From assembly GCF_021088345.1 (NCBI RefSeq), contig NZ_CP088156.1, positions 1,116,001 through 1,180,000 on the forward strand: DNA of 64,000 nt, written 5' to 3'. Shown here piece after piece: positions 42,126 through 52,686 of this stretch. A program made the position numbers and the translations under genes. The stretch's first letter is position 1. Each line of letters begins with the position of its first letter. This stretch comes from Bradyrhizobium ontarionense. GTDB lineage: Bacteria; Pseudomonadota; Alphaproteobacteria; Rhizobiales; Xanthobacteraceae. The notes beneath the pieces are model-generated. The model was not told where the DNA came from and made no database searches. It was given only the letters and a program-made list of their open reading frames with translations.

Positions 42126-42557
42126 ATGAGCACGATGAGAAAGCCGGAGGCCGCCGCGACCAGCGGTCTGCAAGTGCTTCAGCCCAGCGGCTGGCCGCAG
42201 CCGAAGGGGTATGCGAACGGCGTCATGGCCGAAGGAAGCCTTGTCGTGACGGGTGGTGTCGTCGGCTGGGACGTTGCCGGGCGGTTTGCGGATGGATTTG
42301 TCGCACAGGTCCGGCAGGCCCTCGAAAACATCGTGGCGATTCTGGCCGAAGGTGGCGCGCGGCCGGGCCATCTCGTGCGCCTGACCTGGTATGTCGTCGA
42401 CATGGATGAATACGTCTCGAATCTGAAGGCGCTCGGCAAAGTCTATCGCGAGGTGATCGGCACCCACTATCCCTGCATGGCGCTCGTGCAGGTCGTGCGT
42501 CTTGTCGAGCCATCAGCGCGTGTCGAGATCGAAGCGACCGCCGTCGTCCCACGCTGA
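42126..42557 (+). CDS. RidA/YjgF/Rid family protein
   Basis: A 143-residue enamine/imine deaminase-type protein. YANGVMAEGSLVVTGGVVGWD, NIVAILAEGGARPGHLVRLTWY and VVRLVEPSARVEIEATAV are the Rid motifs; the Arg usually needed for catalysis fits VEPSARVEIEA. Rid proteins hydrolyse reactive enamines such as 2-aminoacrylate, and 2-aminomuconate deaminases belong to the family. Next to a 2-aminobenzoyl-CoA-type monooxygenase, removal of ammonia from an enamine ring or chain product is a likely job. It lies nine bp behind the acyl-CoA dehydrogenase gene. Confidence 0.9.
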   Translation: MSTMRKPEAAATSGLQVLQPSGWPQPKGYANGVMAEGSLVVTGGVVGWDVAGRFADGFVAQVRQALENIVAILAEGGARPGHLVRLTWYVVDMDEYVSNLKALGKVYREVIGTHYPCMALVQVVRLVEPSARVEIEATAVVPR

Positions 42558-42667
42558 CGAGGGCGCGCGCGCCTTGTAGCGCAAGACAAACGAGATCGCC
42601 GCGCGGCCGCGCTCGGGCAGACACGAAGGCCTGCGCCAGATGCGCGCGCATGCGGCGAACGGCCGTC

Positions 42668-43114
42668 TCAGTGCGATGCGGGCCGCTGTGGAATCTCGAA
42701 GGTTCGGGTTTCGGCGTCGAGGACCTTGTGGCTCGCATCGGCAAGTTCGATCAGCACGCGGTGAGGTCCCGACGGCAGACCTTGGAGGATGATCGGTTCT
42801 TCGCTGGCGTGAAGCCAATGCCACGGGCCGTCATCGACTGTGATGTGAAGGTGGCCGAGCCGTGGGACGACCTGACTCGCAGTCTCGCCGTAGACCGGCA
42901 CGATCTTCAGGTTCTCGGTTCGGAATGTGATGATCACCAGCCCGGCGGAGAGCGGACCCGCGAGCGGCTGATTGACAACGAGGTGCGCGGCGGGCTGCGG
43001 CGCCGCTGACACAGCCTGTGTCATATGCTCCTGAGCGAGGGCCCCAGACCATCCGATCGGATCAAATATCGATAGAGCAAGGGCGAAACAGAGAAAGGCA
43101 CCACGCGATGTCAT
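42668..43114 (-). CDS. DUF6130 family secreted protein
   Basis: A 148-residue protein with an N-terminal signal peptide (FLCFALALSIFDPIGWSGALAQ). The core has LGHLHITVDDGPWHWLHASE and LPSGPHRVLIELADASHKVL, which match DUF6130, a periplasmic family of unknown function with conserved His and Trp. The ATG at 43114 is preferred; a GTG three codons upstream is open. It is divergent from the TetR gene, with two operator copies between them. Confidence 0.8.
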   Translation of the reverse strand: MTSRGAFLCFALALSIFDPIGWSGALAQEHMTQAVSAAPQPAAHLVVNQPLAGPLSAGLVIITFRTENLKIVPVYGETASQVVPRLGHLHITVDDGPWHWLHASEEPIILQGLPSGPHRVLIELADASHKVLDAETRTFEIPQRPASH

Positions 43115-43155
43115 AGGTTTCACCCAAGCCTTCTGTGGGAACGGATACGCCCCGA

Positions 43156-43239
43156 TGTGAGCGCTGATTACATTGAGCGAGAGCCGCTGTCCAGAGAAAT
43201 GTAATCGGCGATTACAAGCTTCGCTGATTGCGCTATAAT
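43156..43239 (+). promoter_or_regulatory. divergent tetR/DUF6130 control region: two 17-bp operators and a tetR promoter
   Basis: Site A at 43200-43216 is the perfect palindrome TGTAATCGGCGATTACA (8-bp arms around one G). Site B at 43156-43172 reads, on the minus strand, TGTAATCAGCGCTCACA and matches A in 14 of 17 positions. Their centres are 44 bp apart, about four helical turns. ATTACA (43211-43216, in site A) and TATAAT (43234-43239), 17 bases apart, form the tetR promoter, so the regulator should repress itself. Confidence 0.75.
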
Positions 43240-43248
43240 CTTCGGATC

Positions 43249-43890
43249 ATGGCCCCGCGCAACTCATCGCCAAGGAAGTCGGCAGCCCGCCCAGGCTATC
43301 ATCATGGCAATCTGCGCCAGGCTCTTCTTGATGCAGCGGTGCTGTTGATCGAGACCAAGGGCCTCGATCAGGTGAGCGTGCGCGACGTTGCCAAGATCGT
43401 GGGAGTATCGCCCGGGGCGCCTTTCCGCCATTTCCCGAGCCGGACCGCGCTGCTGACGGCAGTGGCGGAACAGGCGATGGACCGGTTGATCGTGGAAATC
43501 GACAAGGCGCTTGCCGCAGCGGACGGCGAGAATTCCTTAATGCGATATCGGGCGATCGGGATCGGCTTCTTCCGTTGGGCCATCACCAACCCGGTGCATT
43601 TCCAGGTCATTTCCACACGCACCGCGATCGACTTCGAAGGCTCTTCGCTGGTCCATCGCAATGGCGAGATTCGTGCCGTCATGGTCCGCCTGATGCGTGA
43701 CGCTGAGACGGAGGGACTGCTCCGGAGTAGCGATGCCGCTCGCCACGCGGTGGCGGGCCGTGCGCTGGCCTATGGCCTTGCGCGGATGTACATTGATGGT
43801 CAATTTCCAAGTTGGGGGCTGCGAGGCGCAGACCCACTCGAGGAGGTGATTGGAATGTTCGACCTGTTCATCTCCTCGATCGCCGCCTGA
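43249..43890 (+). CDS. TetR/AcrR family transcriptional regulator
   Basis: A 213-residue regulator. The N-terminal helix-turn-helix is QVSVRDVAKIVGVSPGAPFR with HFPSRTALL, preceded by the common start PGYHHGNLRQALLDAAV. The C-terminal domain resembles TetR_C WHG-like parts (AIGIGFFRWAITNPVHFQVI). The ATG at 43249 is only nine bases behind the -10 box, so the mRNA may be leaderless. Probable targets are its own promoter and the divergent DUF6130 gene through the two operators. Confidence 0.92.
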   Translation: MAPRNSSPRKSAARPGYHHGNLRQALLDAAVLLIETKGLDQVSVRDVAKIVGVSPGAPFRHFPSRTALLTAVAEQAMDRLIVEIDKALAAADGENSLMRYRAIGIGFFRWAITNPVHFQVISTRTAIDFEGSSLVHRNGEIRAVMVRLMRDAETEGLLRSSDAARHAVAGRALAYGLARMYIDGQFPSWGLRGADPLEEVIGMFDLFISSIAA

Positions 43891-44266
43891 GCGATTAATT
43901 CGAATCCGATCGGTGTTGGCCATCAAAGCCACTGTTTCGACTACGGCCTTTTGAGGTCGCCGCGGGCTGGCGATTGATGCCTCGGAGATGTCGGATGCCG
44001 GCCTCCGCCGGCGAAGAGGCTGTCCGGCAGACACCGCGTCAGCCTACGCGGCGGCGCGGACTTTGGCGCCGGCACCTGCGACTTCCGTCGCCACCCGCGC
44101 AGCTGCCCCCGCAGGTCGCGAACGGCCACCGAGATCCGCCGCAGCCGGCCGGAGCGCGCGAGGTCGCGCATCAGCACCTAGCGAGCAGGCGCTGATCGAT
44201 ATTACGGCCTGATACCATCAGGCAGGTTCGTCGGCCGCTGGCCGCGATCATGGAGGCTCTTCGACG
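43891..44266. other. intergenic region before exbB
   Basis: About 376 bp, very GC-rich. Short frames on both strands contain only Ala/Pro/Arg-rich sequence without recognisable features. I see no clear promoter boxes, no Fur-like or Irr-like (ICE) element that I can state with confidence, and no gene. Confidence 0.4.
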
Positions 44267-45304
44267 ATGCGAATGGCGCTGCGACTGACGAACAAGCGCG
44301 GAACGGCGATATTGCCGATGATGGCTTGGCTCCTGGGCTTTGGCATCCCGCTGCTGACGGTGGCGCCGTTCGCGGCCTGCGCGCAACAGGCCGGCAGCGC
44401 CACCACCTTGACCGCTCCGGCACGCGCTGCTGACGCTCCCGCGCCGGTCGTGCCGCCGGCTGCCATACAGCCCGCGGCGCCCAACGCCCTTGCCCTCTCG
44501 AAACCGTCAGGCCTCGAACCGACGGAGCCGGGCGCGGCCTCCGGCGCAGCAGAGGCCGCTCCGAAAGCCGCCGCAGCCGGCGCCGAGACCCCGCCTGCGG
44601 CGCCGCCATCGTCGAACCCTGTGGCATCCGCGCCGACGCTGCCCCACGACCTCACCTTTGTCGGAATGTTCCTGGAAGCGGCGCCGGTCGTGAAGGGCGT
44701 GATTATCGGTCTTCTGCTGGCTTCCGTCGTCACCTGGACCGTCTGGCTGGCAAAGGCGCTGGAGCTCAGCATTTCGAACCGCAGTCTGCGTCGCGCGCTT
44801 GCGATGCTGTCCGCGGCGACCTCGCTCTCTGATGTCACCAGGACCGGCGACCGGACCGTCGATGCGTTGCTGTCGGAAGCCAATCTCGAACTCACGCAAT
44901 CCGCCGGTCTTCCGGATGTCAATGTCAGCGGCCGCATCGCGGCGCGTCTGGAGCGGGTGCAGGCGGCCGCCGCGCGACGAGCGCTGATAGGCACCAATAT
45001 TCTCGCAACCATCGGATCGAGCGCGCCGTTCGTTGGGCTGTTCGGCACGGTATGGGGGATCATGGCGAGCTTCATCGGCATCTCGCAGGCGCAGACCACC
45101 AACCTGATAGTGGTCGCGCCCGGCATCGCCGAAGCTCTGCTCGCCACGGCGTTCGGCCTGATCGCTGCGATCCCGGCTGGTGTCATCTACAACGCCTTTG
45201 CACGCATCATCGCCGGCCATCGTGGCCTGTTCGGCGACGCTGCGACGCTCGTTCTATGCATGGCCGGTCGGGATCTCGACCGCCGCGCAACGGCTGCGGG
45301 GTAG
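44267..45304 (+). CDS. exbB: TonB-system energiser ExbB
   Basis: A 345-residue inner-membrane proton channel subunit. The first 40 residues look like a signal sequence, followed by a Pro/Ala-rich stretch (about 40-120) as in the long ExbB of alphaproteobacteria. Three membrane helices follow: [20 protein letters not shown], then [20 protein letters not shown] and [20 protein letters not shown], with the conserved GTVWGIM and [11 protein letters not shown] motifs of MotA/TolQ/ExbB. With ExbD it uses the proton gradient to energise TonB-dependent receptors. exbD starts five bases after its stop. Confidence 0.92.
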   Translation: MRMALRLTNKRGTAILPMMAWLLGFGIPLLTVAPFAACAQQAGSATTLTAPARAADAPAPVVPPAAIQPAAPNALALSKPSGLEPTEPGAASGAAEAAPKAAAAGAETPPAAPPSSNPVASAPTLPHDLTFVGMFLEAAPVVKGVIIGLLLASVVTWTVWLAKALELSISNRSLRRALAMLSAATSLSDVTRTGDRTVDALLSEANLELTQSAGLPDVNVSGRIAARLERVQAAAARRALIGTNILATIGSSAPFVGLFGTVWGIMASFIGISQAQTTNLIVVAPGIAEALLATAFGLIAAIPAGVIYNAFARIIAGHRGLFGDAATLVLCMAGRDLDRRATAAG

Positions 45305-45308
45305 CCCG

Positions 45309-45711
<403 letters not shown>

Positions 45712-45728
<17 letters not shown>

Positions 45729-46632
45729 TCTGTCGTCGGGCGATGCGAGCGCTGCCGAACGCAACGCGTTCGAAGCATGGCATAGCCAAAACCCGGAGCA
45801 TGAGCGGGCTTTCAAAGAGGCCCGAAAATTATGGGTTGGACTGGGCGACGTTTTTCCAATGCCAATACGGCGCGCGCACGTCGCGTTATCAGCGCTCGAT
45901 AGCCGGCCTATGACGGCCGCGCGACCGCGATCGAGGGTCACGTCGTTCGCTCTGCTGGCGGCGTCCATCGCGTTGTTGATCGGCGTCGGCGTGCGGTCGA
46001 TGATTGGCTTGCCGCACGACCATGTCACGATGCGGGGGCAGCGCGAGTTGGTGTCGCTCCCGGACGGAAGTCGCGTGCAGGTAGGCAGCAACAGCGCTAT
46101 CGACGTCGAATATGAAGTCGGGATGCGGCGGGTAAGGCTGGTGCGTGGCGAGGCCTATTTCGATGTGGTCCATGACGCAGAGCGGCCATTCCTGGTTGAG
46201 ACGGAAGGCGGGTCGGTGCGCGATATCGGGACCGCATTCTCGGTTCGCCTCGACGGTAGCGACGAGATCGTGGTCGTGGTCGAGCGCGGCTCGGTCGAGG
46301 TCACTGGCCGCACCGCGCCTGTCGTCTTAGTGCCGAACCAGCGGGTTCGCTCCGGCAAGCATCGGACGGGCCCGGTCGAGCCGACCAATGTCAACGATGA
46401 GCTTGCCTGGATCTCGGGCCGGCTGATCCTGGAAGATCGTTCGCTGCACGAGGTCGTGGACGAATTGAACCGCTCCTCCGCGGCCCGAGTCATTCTGCTC
46501 GGGAGCGAGATCGGAAAGCGGCGCGTCGGCGGGGTCGTCGATCTCGACTATGTCGATGCCTGGTTGGATGCGTTACGGGTGTCCCAGGGCGTGAGAGTCA
46601 TGCACTTGCCCGGCTATGTTGTTCTGTTCTGA
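45712..46632 (+). CDS. FecR-like anti-sigma/sigma-regulator, N-terminally short
   Basis: A protein of about 306 residues. The start LSSGDASAAERNAFEAWHSQNPEH (in parts) is the FecR N-terminal (DUF4880) domain, but the usual first 15 or so residues are missing: the only start in frame is a TTG at 45712 inside exbD. A membrane helix follows (SFALLAASIALLIGVGV), then the FecR domain (GQRELVSLPDGSRVQVGSNS, RGEAYFDVVHD, VRDIGTAFSVRL) and a C-terminal STN-like part (LILEDRSLHEVVDELNRSS). No ECF sigma factor or TonB-dependent receptor gene adjoins it. It may be a remnant of a haem or siderophore uptake system. Confidence 0.75.
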
Positions 46633-46722
46633 GAAGGACGCGCCGTTCAACGGTAGACCCATTGTGAAGCCTCCCCCGACAATGGTCTCGGAGACATCAT
46701 CCAAAGCTCAGGCCTGCTTCTG

Positions 46723-48018
46723 TCATACGATCCCCGCCGAGGTTCCGGCCACCGGCGGCCGCTCGCTGGTCTTGTGCTTGCGATAGTTCGAGGCGCGATA
46801 GGTCTCGATCGGCGCGATGGCGCCGCCAGCCCGCAGTCTCGCCATCGCCAGGATCGGCGACACGTCGGTGGTAAAGGCGCGCTTGAGTTCGAGATGGGCG
46901 CCGAGGGCGTCGTTTGCTGCCTGCGCCACGGCCAGGCCAGCGCGGTCAACGATCAACGCCTGGGCATAGGCGCGCTGCAACTCGATTGCGGATTGCAGCA
47001 GGCTCTCGATCGGGTCGGTGACGTTGTGCGACTGGTCGAGCATATAGGCGGGGGCAAAATTCTTTGCCCCGCGCAGCTCGGCGTCGATCAGCTCGTTGAA
47101 CACCAGGAACAGGCGAAACGGCTCGATCGAGCCGGCGTCGAGATCGTCGTCGCCATATTTCGAATCGTTGAAGTGGAATCCGCCGAGCTTGCCGAAGCGG
47201 ATCAGGCGGGCGACGATCTGCTCGATGTTGACGTTGGGCGCGTGGTGGCCGAGGTCGACCAGGCACTGCGCCTTCGGGCCGAGCTCCTGCGCGGCCGCGA
47301 GGCTGGTTCCCCAATCGGAGACGACAGTCGAGTAGAACGCCGGCTCGTACAGCTTGTGCTCCAGAAACACCCGCCAATCCCCAGGGAGCGCTGCGTAGAT
47401 CTCGGCCATCGACTCCAGATAGCGATCGAACGCCTGGGTCAGGTTCGATTGGCCGGCGAAGTTGGAGCCGTCGGCGATCCACACGGTGAGCGCCTCGGAG
47501 CCGAGCTGGCGCCCGATGGTGATGCAGTCGATGTTGTGCGCGATCGCCTGGGCGCGAACGGCGCCGTCGACGTGGGAGAGCGAACCGAATTTGTAAGAAT
47601 GCGCCTGGTTGGGCTGATCCTGAAACGTGTTCGAATTCACTGCATCGAACGCGAGGCCGTAGCCGGCGGCGACGTCGCGCAGGGCGGCGTAGTCGCTGGT
47701 CGTGTCCCAGGGAAAATGCGGCGACAGCGTCGGCGTTGCCCGGGAGAGGCGGTGAATGGTGGCGCAATCCTCGAGCTTGTCGAACAGATGGCGCGGCTCA
47801 CCGGGACCGGGAAAGCGCGCAAAGCGGGTGCCGCCAGTGCCGACGCCCCAGGTCGGAATGGCGACGCCAAAGGCCATGACGCTGCGTGTGAGCGTCTCAC
47901 TGTCGATGCCGCGCCGCGCCAGCGCGCGCGACAACGCCGCAAAATCCTCGTCGAGCACGCTTCTTCGTGCGGCATTCTCGCTCTGGAGAAGATCCTCGCT
48001 GATGAAGAAGCCGGTCAT
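46723..48018 (-). CDS. rhaI: L-rhamnose isomerase (RhaI type)
   Basis: A 431-residue xylose-isomerase-like TIM-barrel enzyme that converts L-rhamnose to L-rhamnulose. Metal-site regions are visible: FLEHKLYEPAFYSTVVSDWG (Glu), CLVDLGHHAPNVNIEQ (Asp, His) and GGFHFNDSKYGDDDLDAGS (His, Asp). It belongs to the rhizobial RhaI group rather than the enteric RhaA. Of two ATGs, the one at 48018 has GGGAG at the right distance; the one at 48024 is too close to it. It lies behind rhaD on the minus strand. Confidence 0.92.
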   Translation of the reverse strand: MTGFFISEDLLQSENAARRSVLDEDFAALSRALARRGIDSETLTRSVMAFGVAIPTWGVGTGGTRFARFPGPGEPRHLFDKLEDCATIHRLSRATPTLSPHFPWDTTSDYAALRDVAAGYGLAFDAVNSNTFQDQPNQAHSYKFGSLSHVDGAVRAQAIAHNIDCITIGRQLGSEALTVWIADGSNFAGQSNLTQAFDRYLESMAEIYAALPGDWRVFLEHKLYEPAFYSTVVSDWGTSLAAAQELGPKAQCLVDLGHHAPNVNIEQIVARLIRFGKLGGFHFNDSKYGDDDLDAGSIEPFRLFLVFNELIDAELRGAKNFAPAYMLDQSHNVTDPIESLLQSAIELQRAYAQALIVDRAGLAVAQAANDALGAHLELKRAFTTDVSPILAMARLRAGGAIAPIETYRASNYRKHKTSERPPVAGTSAGIV

Positions 48019-48042
48019 GTTCATCTCCCGAGGATCGGCATT

Positions 48043-50139
48043 TCACCGCGTGAAGGACTGCGCATTGCCGGCGTCGACATTGAGGATGTTGCCGGTCGAC
48101 TTCGCCGAAAGATCGCTCGCAAAGAAATAGACGCCCTCGGCGATATCCTCAGGCAACACCGCGAGCTTCAGCATCGACCGCTGCCGATAGACCTCTTCGA
48201 GCTCGTCTTCCGCGACCTTGTTAGAGGCGGCGCGTTGCCGGCGCCACTCGCCGGCCCAGATCTTGGAGCCGCGCAGCACCGCATCCGGGTTGACGGTATT
48301 GACGCGGATGCCGTGCGGCGCGCCTTCGAGTGCGAGACAGCGCGCCAAGTGGATTTCCGACGCCTTGGCCGCGCAATAGGCGGACGCGCCGGCCGAGGCG
48401 GCGAGGCCGTTCTTGGAGGCGACGAACACGATTGCGCCGCCGCTTTGCTGCCGCTGCATAAGCCGGAATGCCTCGCGGGCCACCAGGAAATAGCCGGTGG
48501 CGAGCACATCCATGTTCTTCTGCCAGAGCGCCAGACTGGTGTCCTCGATCGGGGAGGCGGAGGCGATGCCGGCGTTCGAGACCACGATGTCGATGCCCCC
48601 GTAGGCGAGAATGGCTCGCTCGAAGCTCGCGGCGACGCTGGCCTCGTCGGTCACGTCCAGGATGATGCCGACCGCGCTGTCGCGGCCGAAGCGTTGCACG
48701 ATCGACTGGACGCGAGCGTGGAGCGTGTCCTGGTCGATGTCGGCCAGCACCACGCAGGCGCCTTCGTCGAGCAGCCGGAATGCGGTGGCGCTACCAATCC
48801 CGCCGGCGCCGCCAGTGATATAGGCGATTCTGCCGGCCAGTGATTTCGGCTTCGGCATGCGCTGCAGCTTGGCCTCTTCGAGCAGCCAGTACTCGATATC
48901 GAAGGCCTCCTGTTCCGGCAGGCCGACATAAGTGCTGACGCCGGACGCGCCACGCATGACATTGATGGCGTTGATGTAGAACTCCGAGGCGATGCGCGCC
49001 GTCGCCTTGTCCTTCGCGAAGGAGAACATGCCGATACCCGGCACCAGGTAGATCACCGCGTTGGGATCGCGCATGGCGGGCGAGTTCGGCCGCTTGCAGC
49101 GCTGATAATAGGCAGAGTAGTCGGCGCGATAGGCCTCGAGCAGTGCGTCCAACGAGCTCGCGATCTTGTCGACGTCGTTGCTCTGGCCGGCATGAGGCAG
49201 CACCAAGGGACGAATTTTGGTGCGCAGAAAATGATCGGGGCAAGAGGTCCCAAGCGGCGCCAGTTCATCCAGCGCGCGTGAATTGACGAACTCCAGCACC
49301 TCGGGCGCGTCGGTGAAATGCCCGACCTTGCGCTCGTCGCGCGAGATCTTGCCGCGGATCAGCGGCATCAGGGCCGCCGCGACGGCGCGGCGCATTTCGG
49401 GCGTGGCGGGATCGTAGCGTGGGCCGCCGAAGGCGGGCTGCTCTTCGTGCTGCGCGAGCCAGTCCGCCGCCTGCCGGATGATCCGCAGTGTCATTTGATA
49501 GGCCGCTTTCGACGTCGGGCCCCAGGTGAACAGCCCGTGGCCGCCGAGCACGACGCCGACATATTCGGGATGCTCCGTCGCGACAGCGCCGAGCTTCAGG
49601 CCGAGGTCGAAGCCGGGCCGCTGCCAGGGCAGAAAGCCGATCGCGCCGCCGAACACTTCTTTGGTCAACTCCTCCGCGTTAGCGCAGGCTGCGATGGCGA
49701 TGACAGCGTCGGCATGAACATGATCGACATGACGGTGTGGCACGAAGCCGTGCAGCGGCGTATCGATCGAGGTCGCTCGCGGGTTGAGATTGAAGGTGCA
49801 ATGATTGAACAGCGCCACCATCTCGTCTTCATGGGCGATTCCGCGATAGAGCTGTCTGAGACCTAACAGCTTGTCGAGATAGAGCGTGGAGAAGCCATCG
49901 CGCTTCATCGATCCCAAGTCGCCGCCGGAGCCTTTGACCCAGAGCACCGTGACCGGCTCCTGCGTCAAAGGGTCGGTCATGGTGATCTTGGCTGAGGTAT
50001 TGCCGCCGCCGAAATTCGTGATGCGAAGATCACTGCCAAGCAGGTTAGAGCGGTAGAGCAGCAACCCCGGCTCATCCAGCTCCGCCGCGTGAGTATCGTT
50101 CCAGAGATCGGGAAGCGGCTCGGCCGTCGCCGTGGTCAT
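48043..50139 (-). CDS. rhaD: bifunctional rhamnulose-1-phosphate aldolase / lactaldehyde dehydrogenase (RhaD)
   Basis: A 698-residue fusion. The N-terminal class II aldolase domain (to about residue 400) has NFGGGNTSAKI, VKGSGGDLGSM and the zinc site in HVDHVHADAVIAIA. The C-terminal SDR domain (about 430-698) has AYITGGAGGIGSATAFRLL, SNAGIASA and YCAAKASEIHLAR. Such proteins cleave rhamnulose-1-phosphate to dihydroxyacetone phosphate and lactaldehyde and then oxidise the latter. It is divergent from rhaR, with inverted repeats between them. Confidence 0.93.
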   Translation of the reverse strand: MTTATAEPLPDLWNDTHAAELDEPGLLLYRSNLLGSDLRITNFGGGNTSAKITMTDPLTQEPVTVLWVKGSGGDLGSMKRDGFSTLYLDKLLGLRQLYRGIAHEDEMVALFNHCTFNLNPRATSIDTPLHGFVPHRHVDHVHADAVIAIAACANAEELTKEVFGGAIGFLPWQRPGFDLGLKLGAVATEHPEYVGVVLGGHGLFTWGPTSKAAYQMTLRIIRQAADWLAQHEEQPAFGGPRYDPATPEMRRAVAAALMPLIRGKISRDERKVGHFTDAPEVLEFVNSRALDELAPLGTSCPDHFLRTKIRPLVLPHAGQSNDVDKIASSLDALLEAYRADYSAYYQRCKRPNSPAMRDPNAVIYLVPGIGMFSFAKDKATARIASEFYINAINVMRGASGVSTYVGLPEQEAFDIEYWLLEEAKLQRMPKPKSLAGRIAYITGGAGGIGSATAFRLLDEGACVVLADIDQDTLHARVQSIVQRFGRDSAVGIILDVTDEASVAASFERAILAYGGIDIVVSNAGIASASPIEDTSLALWQKNMDVLATGYFLVAREAFRLMQRQQSGGAIVFVASKNGLAASAGASAYCAAKASEIHLARCLALEGAPHGIRVNTVNPDAVLRGSKIWAGEWRRQRAASNKVAEDELEEVYRQRSMLKLAVLPEDIAEGVYFFASDLSAKSTGNILNVDAGNAQSFTR

Positions 50140-50194
50140 GAACCTCTCCCCCCTGATCTCTTTGGTTGCGTGAGACGATAGTATCGCAATCGAT

Positions 50195-50245
50195 CATGGT
50201 CAATCACCGCTTGAGCGATGTTGCTGTGCAGCGTGATTGATCATG
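50195..50245. promoter_or_regulatory. inverted repeat between rhaD and rhaR (probable RhaR operator)
   Basis: CATGGTCAATCAC (50195-50207) and GTGATTGATCATG (50233-50245) are inverted copies with one mismatch, centres 38 bp apart. The gap between rhaD and rhaR is 181 bp, and this is its only strong symmetry. DeoR-family regulators often bind such spaced repeats. It could control both directions. Confidence 0.55.
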
Positions 50246-50320
50246 CATGAAACTGGAGGTTTTGCGTTGACCACTCCCAAACTTCGTGACTAGCTATGGG
50301 CTTCGGGAGGAAACAGGGCC

Positions 50321-51129
50321 GTGCACGAACGCGAGCGCTGGCAACTAATAAAGGCGATGCTGAAGCAGCAGCCGCTCGTTCGTATTGCCGATGTCTGCCG
50401 TGCCACCGGCGCCTCCGAAGCTTCGGCAAGGCGCGATTTTGCGCGGCTCGCCGCGATGGGGGCGGCGATCCGGGTGCGCGGCGGATTGGAGGCGATGCCT
50501 GGTCCGACAACAGGGACTGGCGACGCGCCGGCACTGGCGACCCGCTCCTTCGAGATCAGCAAGACGCTCAACGTTGCCGCCAAGCGTGCAATCGCCCGCG
50601 CTGCGGTGGCGCTGTGCAGCGACGGTGACGCCATCATCATCAATGGTGGCACCACGACGTTCCAGATGGGCGAGTTCCTGCGCGAGCGCCGTCTCAAGGT
50701 GCTCACCAATTCCTATCCCCTCGCCGAGATCTTGATCCACGATTCCAGTTGTCGGGTGGCGTTGCCCGGTGGAGAGGTCTATCGCGAACAGAAGCTGATT
50801 GTTTCGCCGTTCGAGGAAGACGCGATTCAGCATTATTCGGCCTCGCGCATGTTCATGAGCGCGATCTCGATCGGTCCGCTCGGCGTCATCGAAGGCGATC
50901 CCCTGATCGCCCGCGCCGAGACCAAGCTGATCAAGCGCGCCGAAAAGCTGGTTGTGCTGGCGGACAGCTCCAAATTCACGCCGCGCGGCAGCCTGGTGGT
51001 CTGTCCGCTGTCGCGGATATCGACTGTTATCACCGACGGAGAAGCGCCGAAGCACGCGCTCGACATGCTTCGCGATGCCGGTGTCGAGGTGATGGTTGCG
51101 ACCGAAACACCTGATGAGGTGGTGGCCGC

Positions 51130-51133
<4 letters not shown>
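50321..51133 (+). CDS. rhaR: DeoR family regulator of rhamnose catabolism (RhaR)
   Basis: A 270-residue regulator. The N-terminal DeoR helix-turn-helix is VRIADVCRATGASEASARRDF with the linker RVRGGLEA. The C-terminal sugar-phosphate-sensing domain has IIINGGTTTFQMGEFL, LTNSYPLAEIL and LADSSKFTPRGSLVVCPL. The GTG start follows GGGAGGAAACAGG. It is the first gene of the rhaRTPQSK operon; its stop overlaps the rhaT start (ATGA). It likely represses the cluster until a rhamnose phosphate derivative binds. Confidence 0.92.

Positions 51134-52682
<1,549 letters not shown>

Positions 52683-52686
<4 letters not shown>

Noticed and set aside
43941..44212. Short frames on both strands before exbB, possible tonB or hemP
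   Set aside because: Only Ala/Pro/Arg-rich low-complexity sequence; no TonB C-terminal motif, no membrane anchor and no good ribosome-binding site.
46774..48843. 689-codon plus-strand frame opposite rhaI and rhaD
   Set aside because: The minus strand encodes complete, motif-bearing rhaI and rhaD; the plus frame has no domain and crosses two genes.
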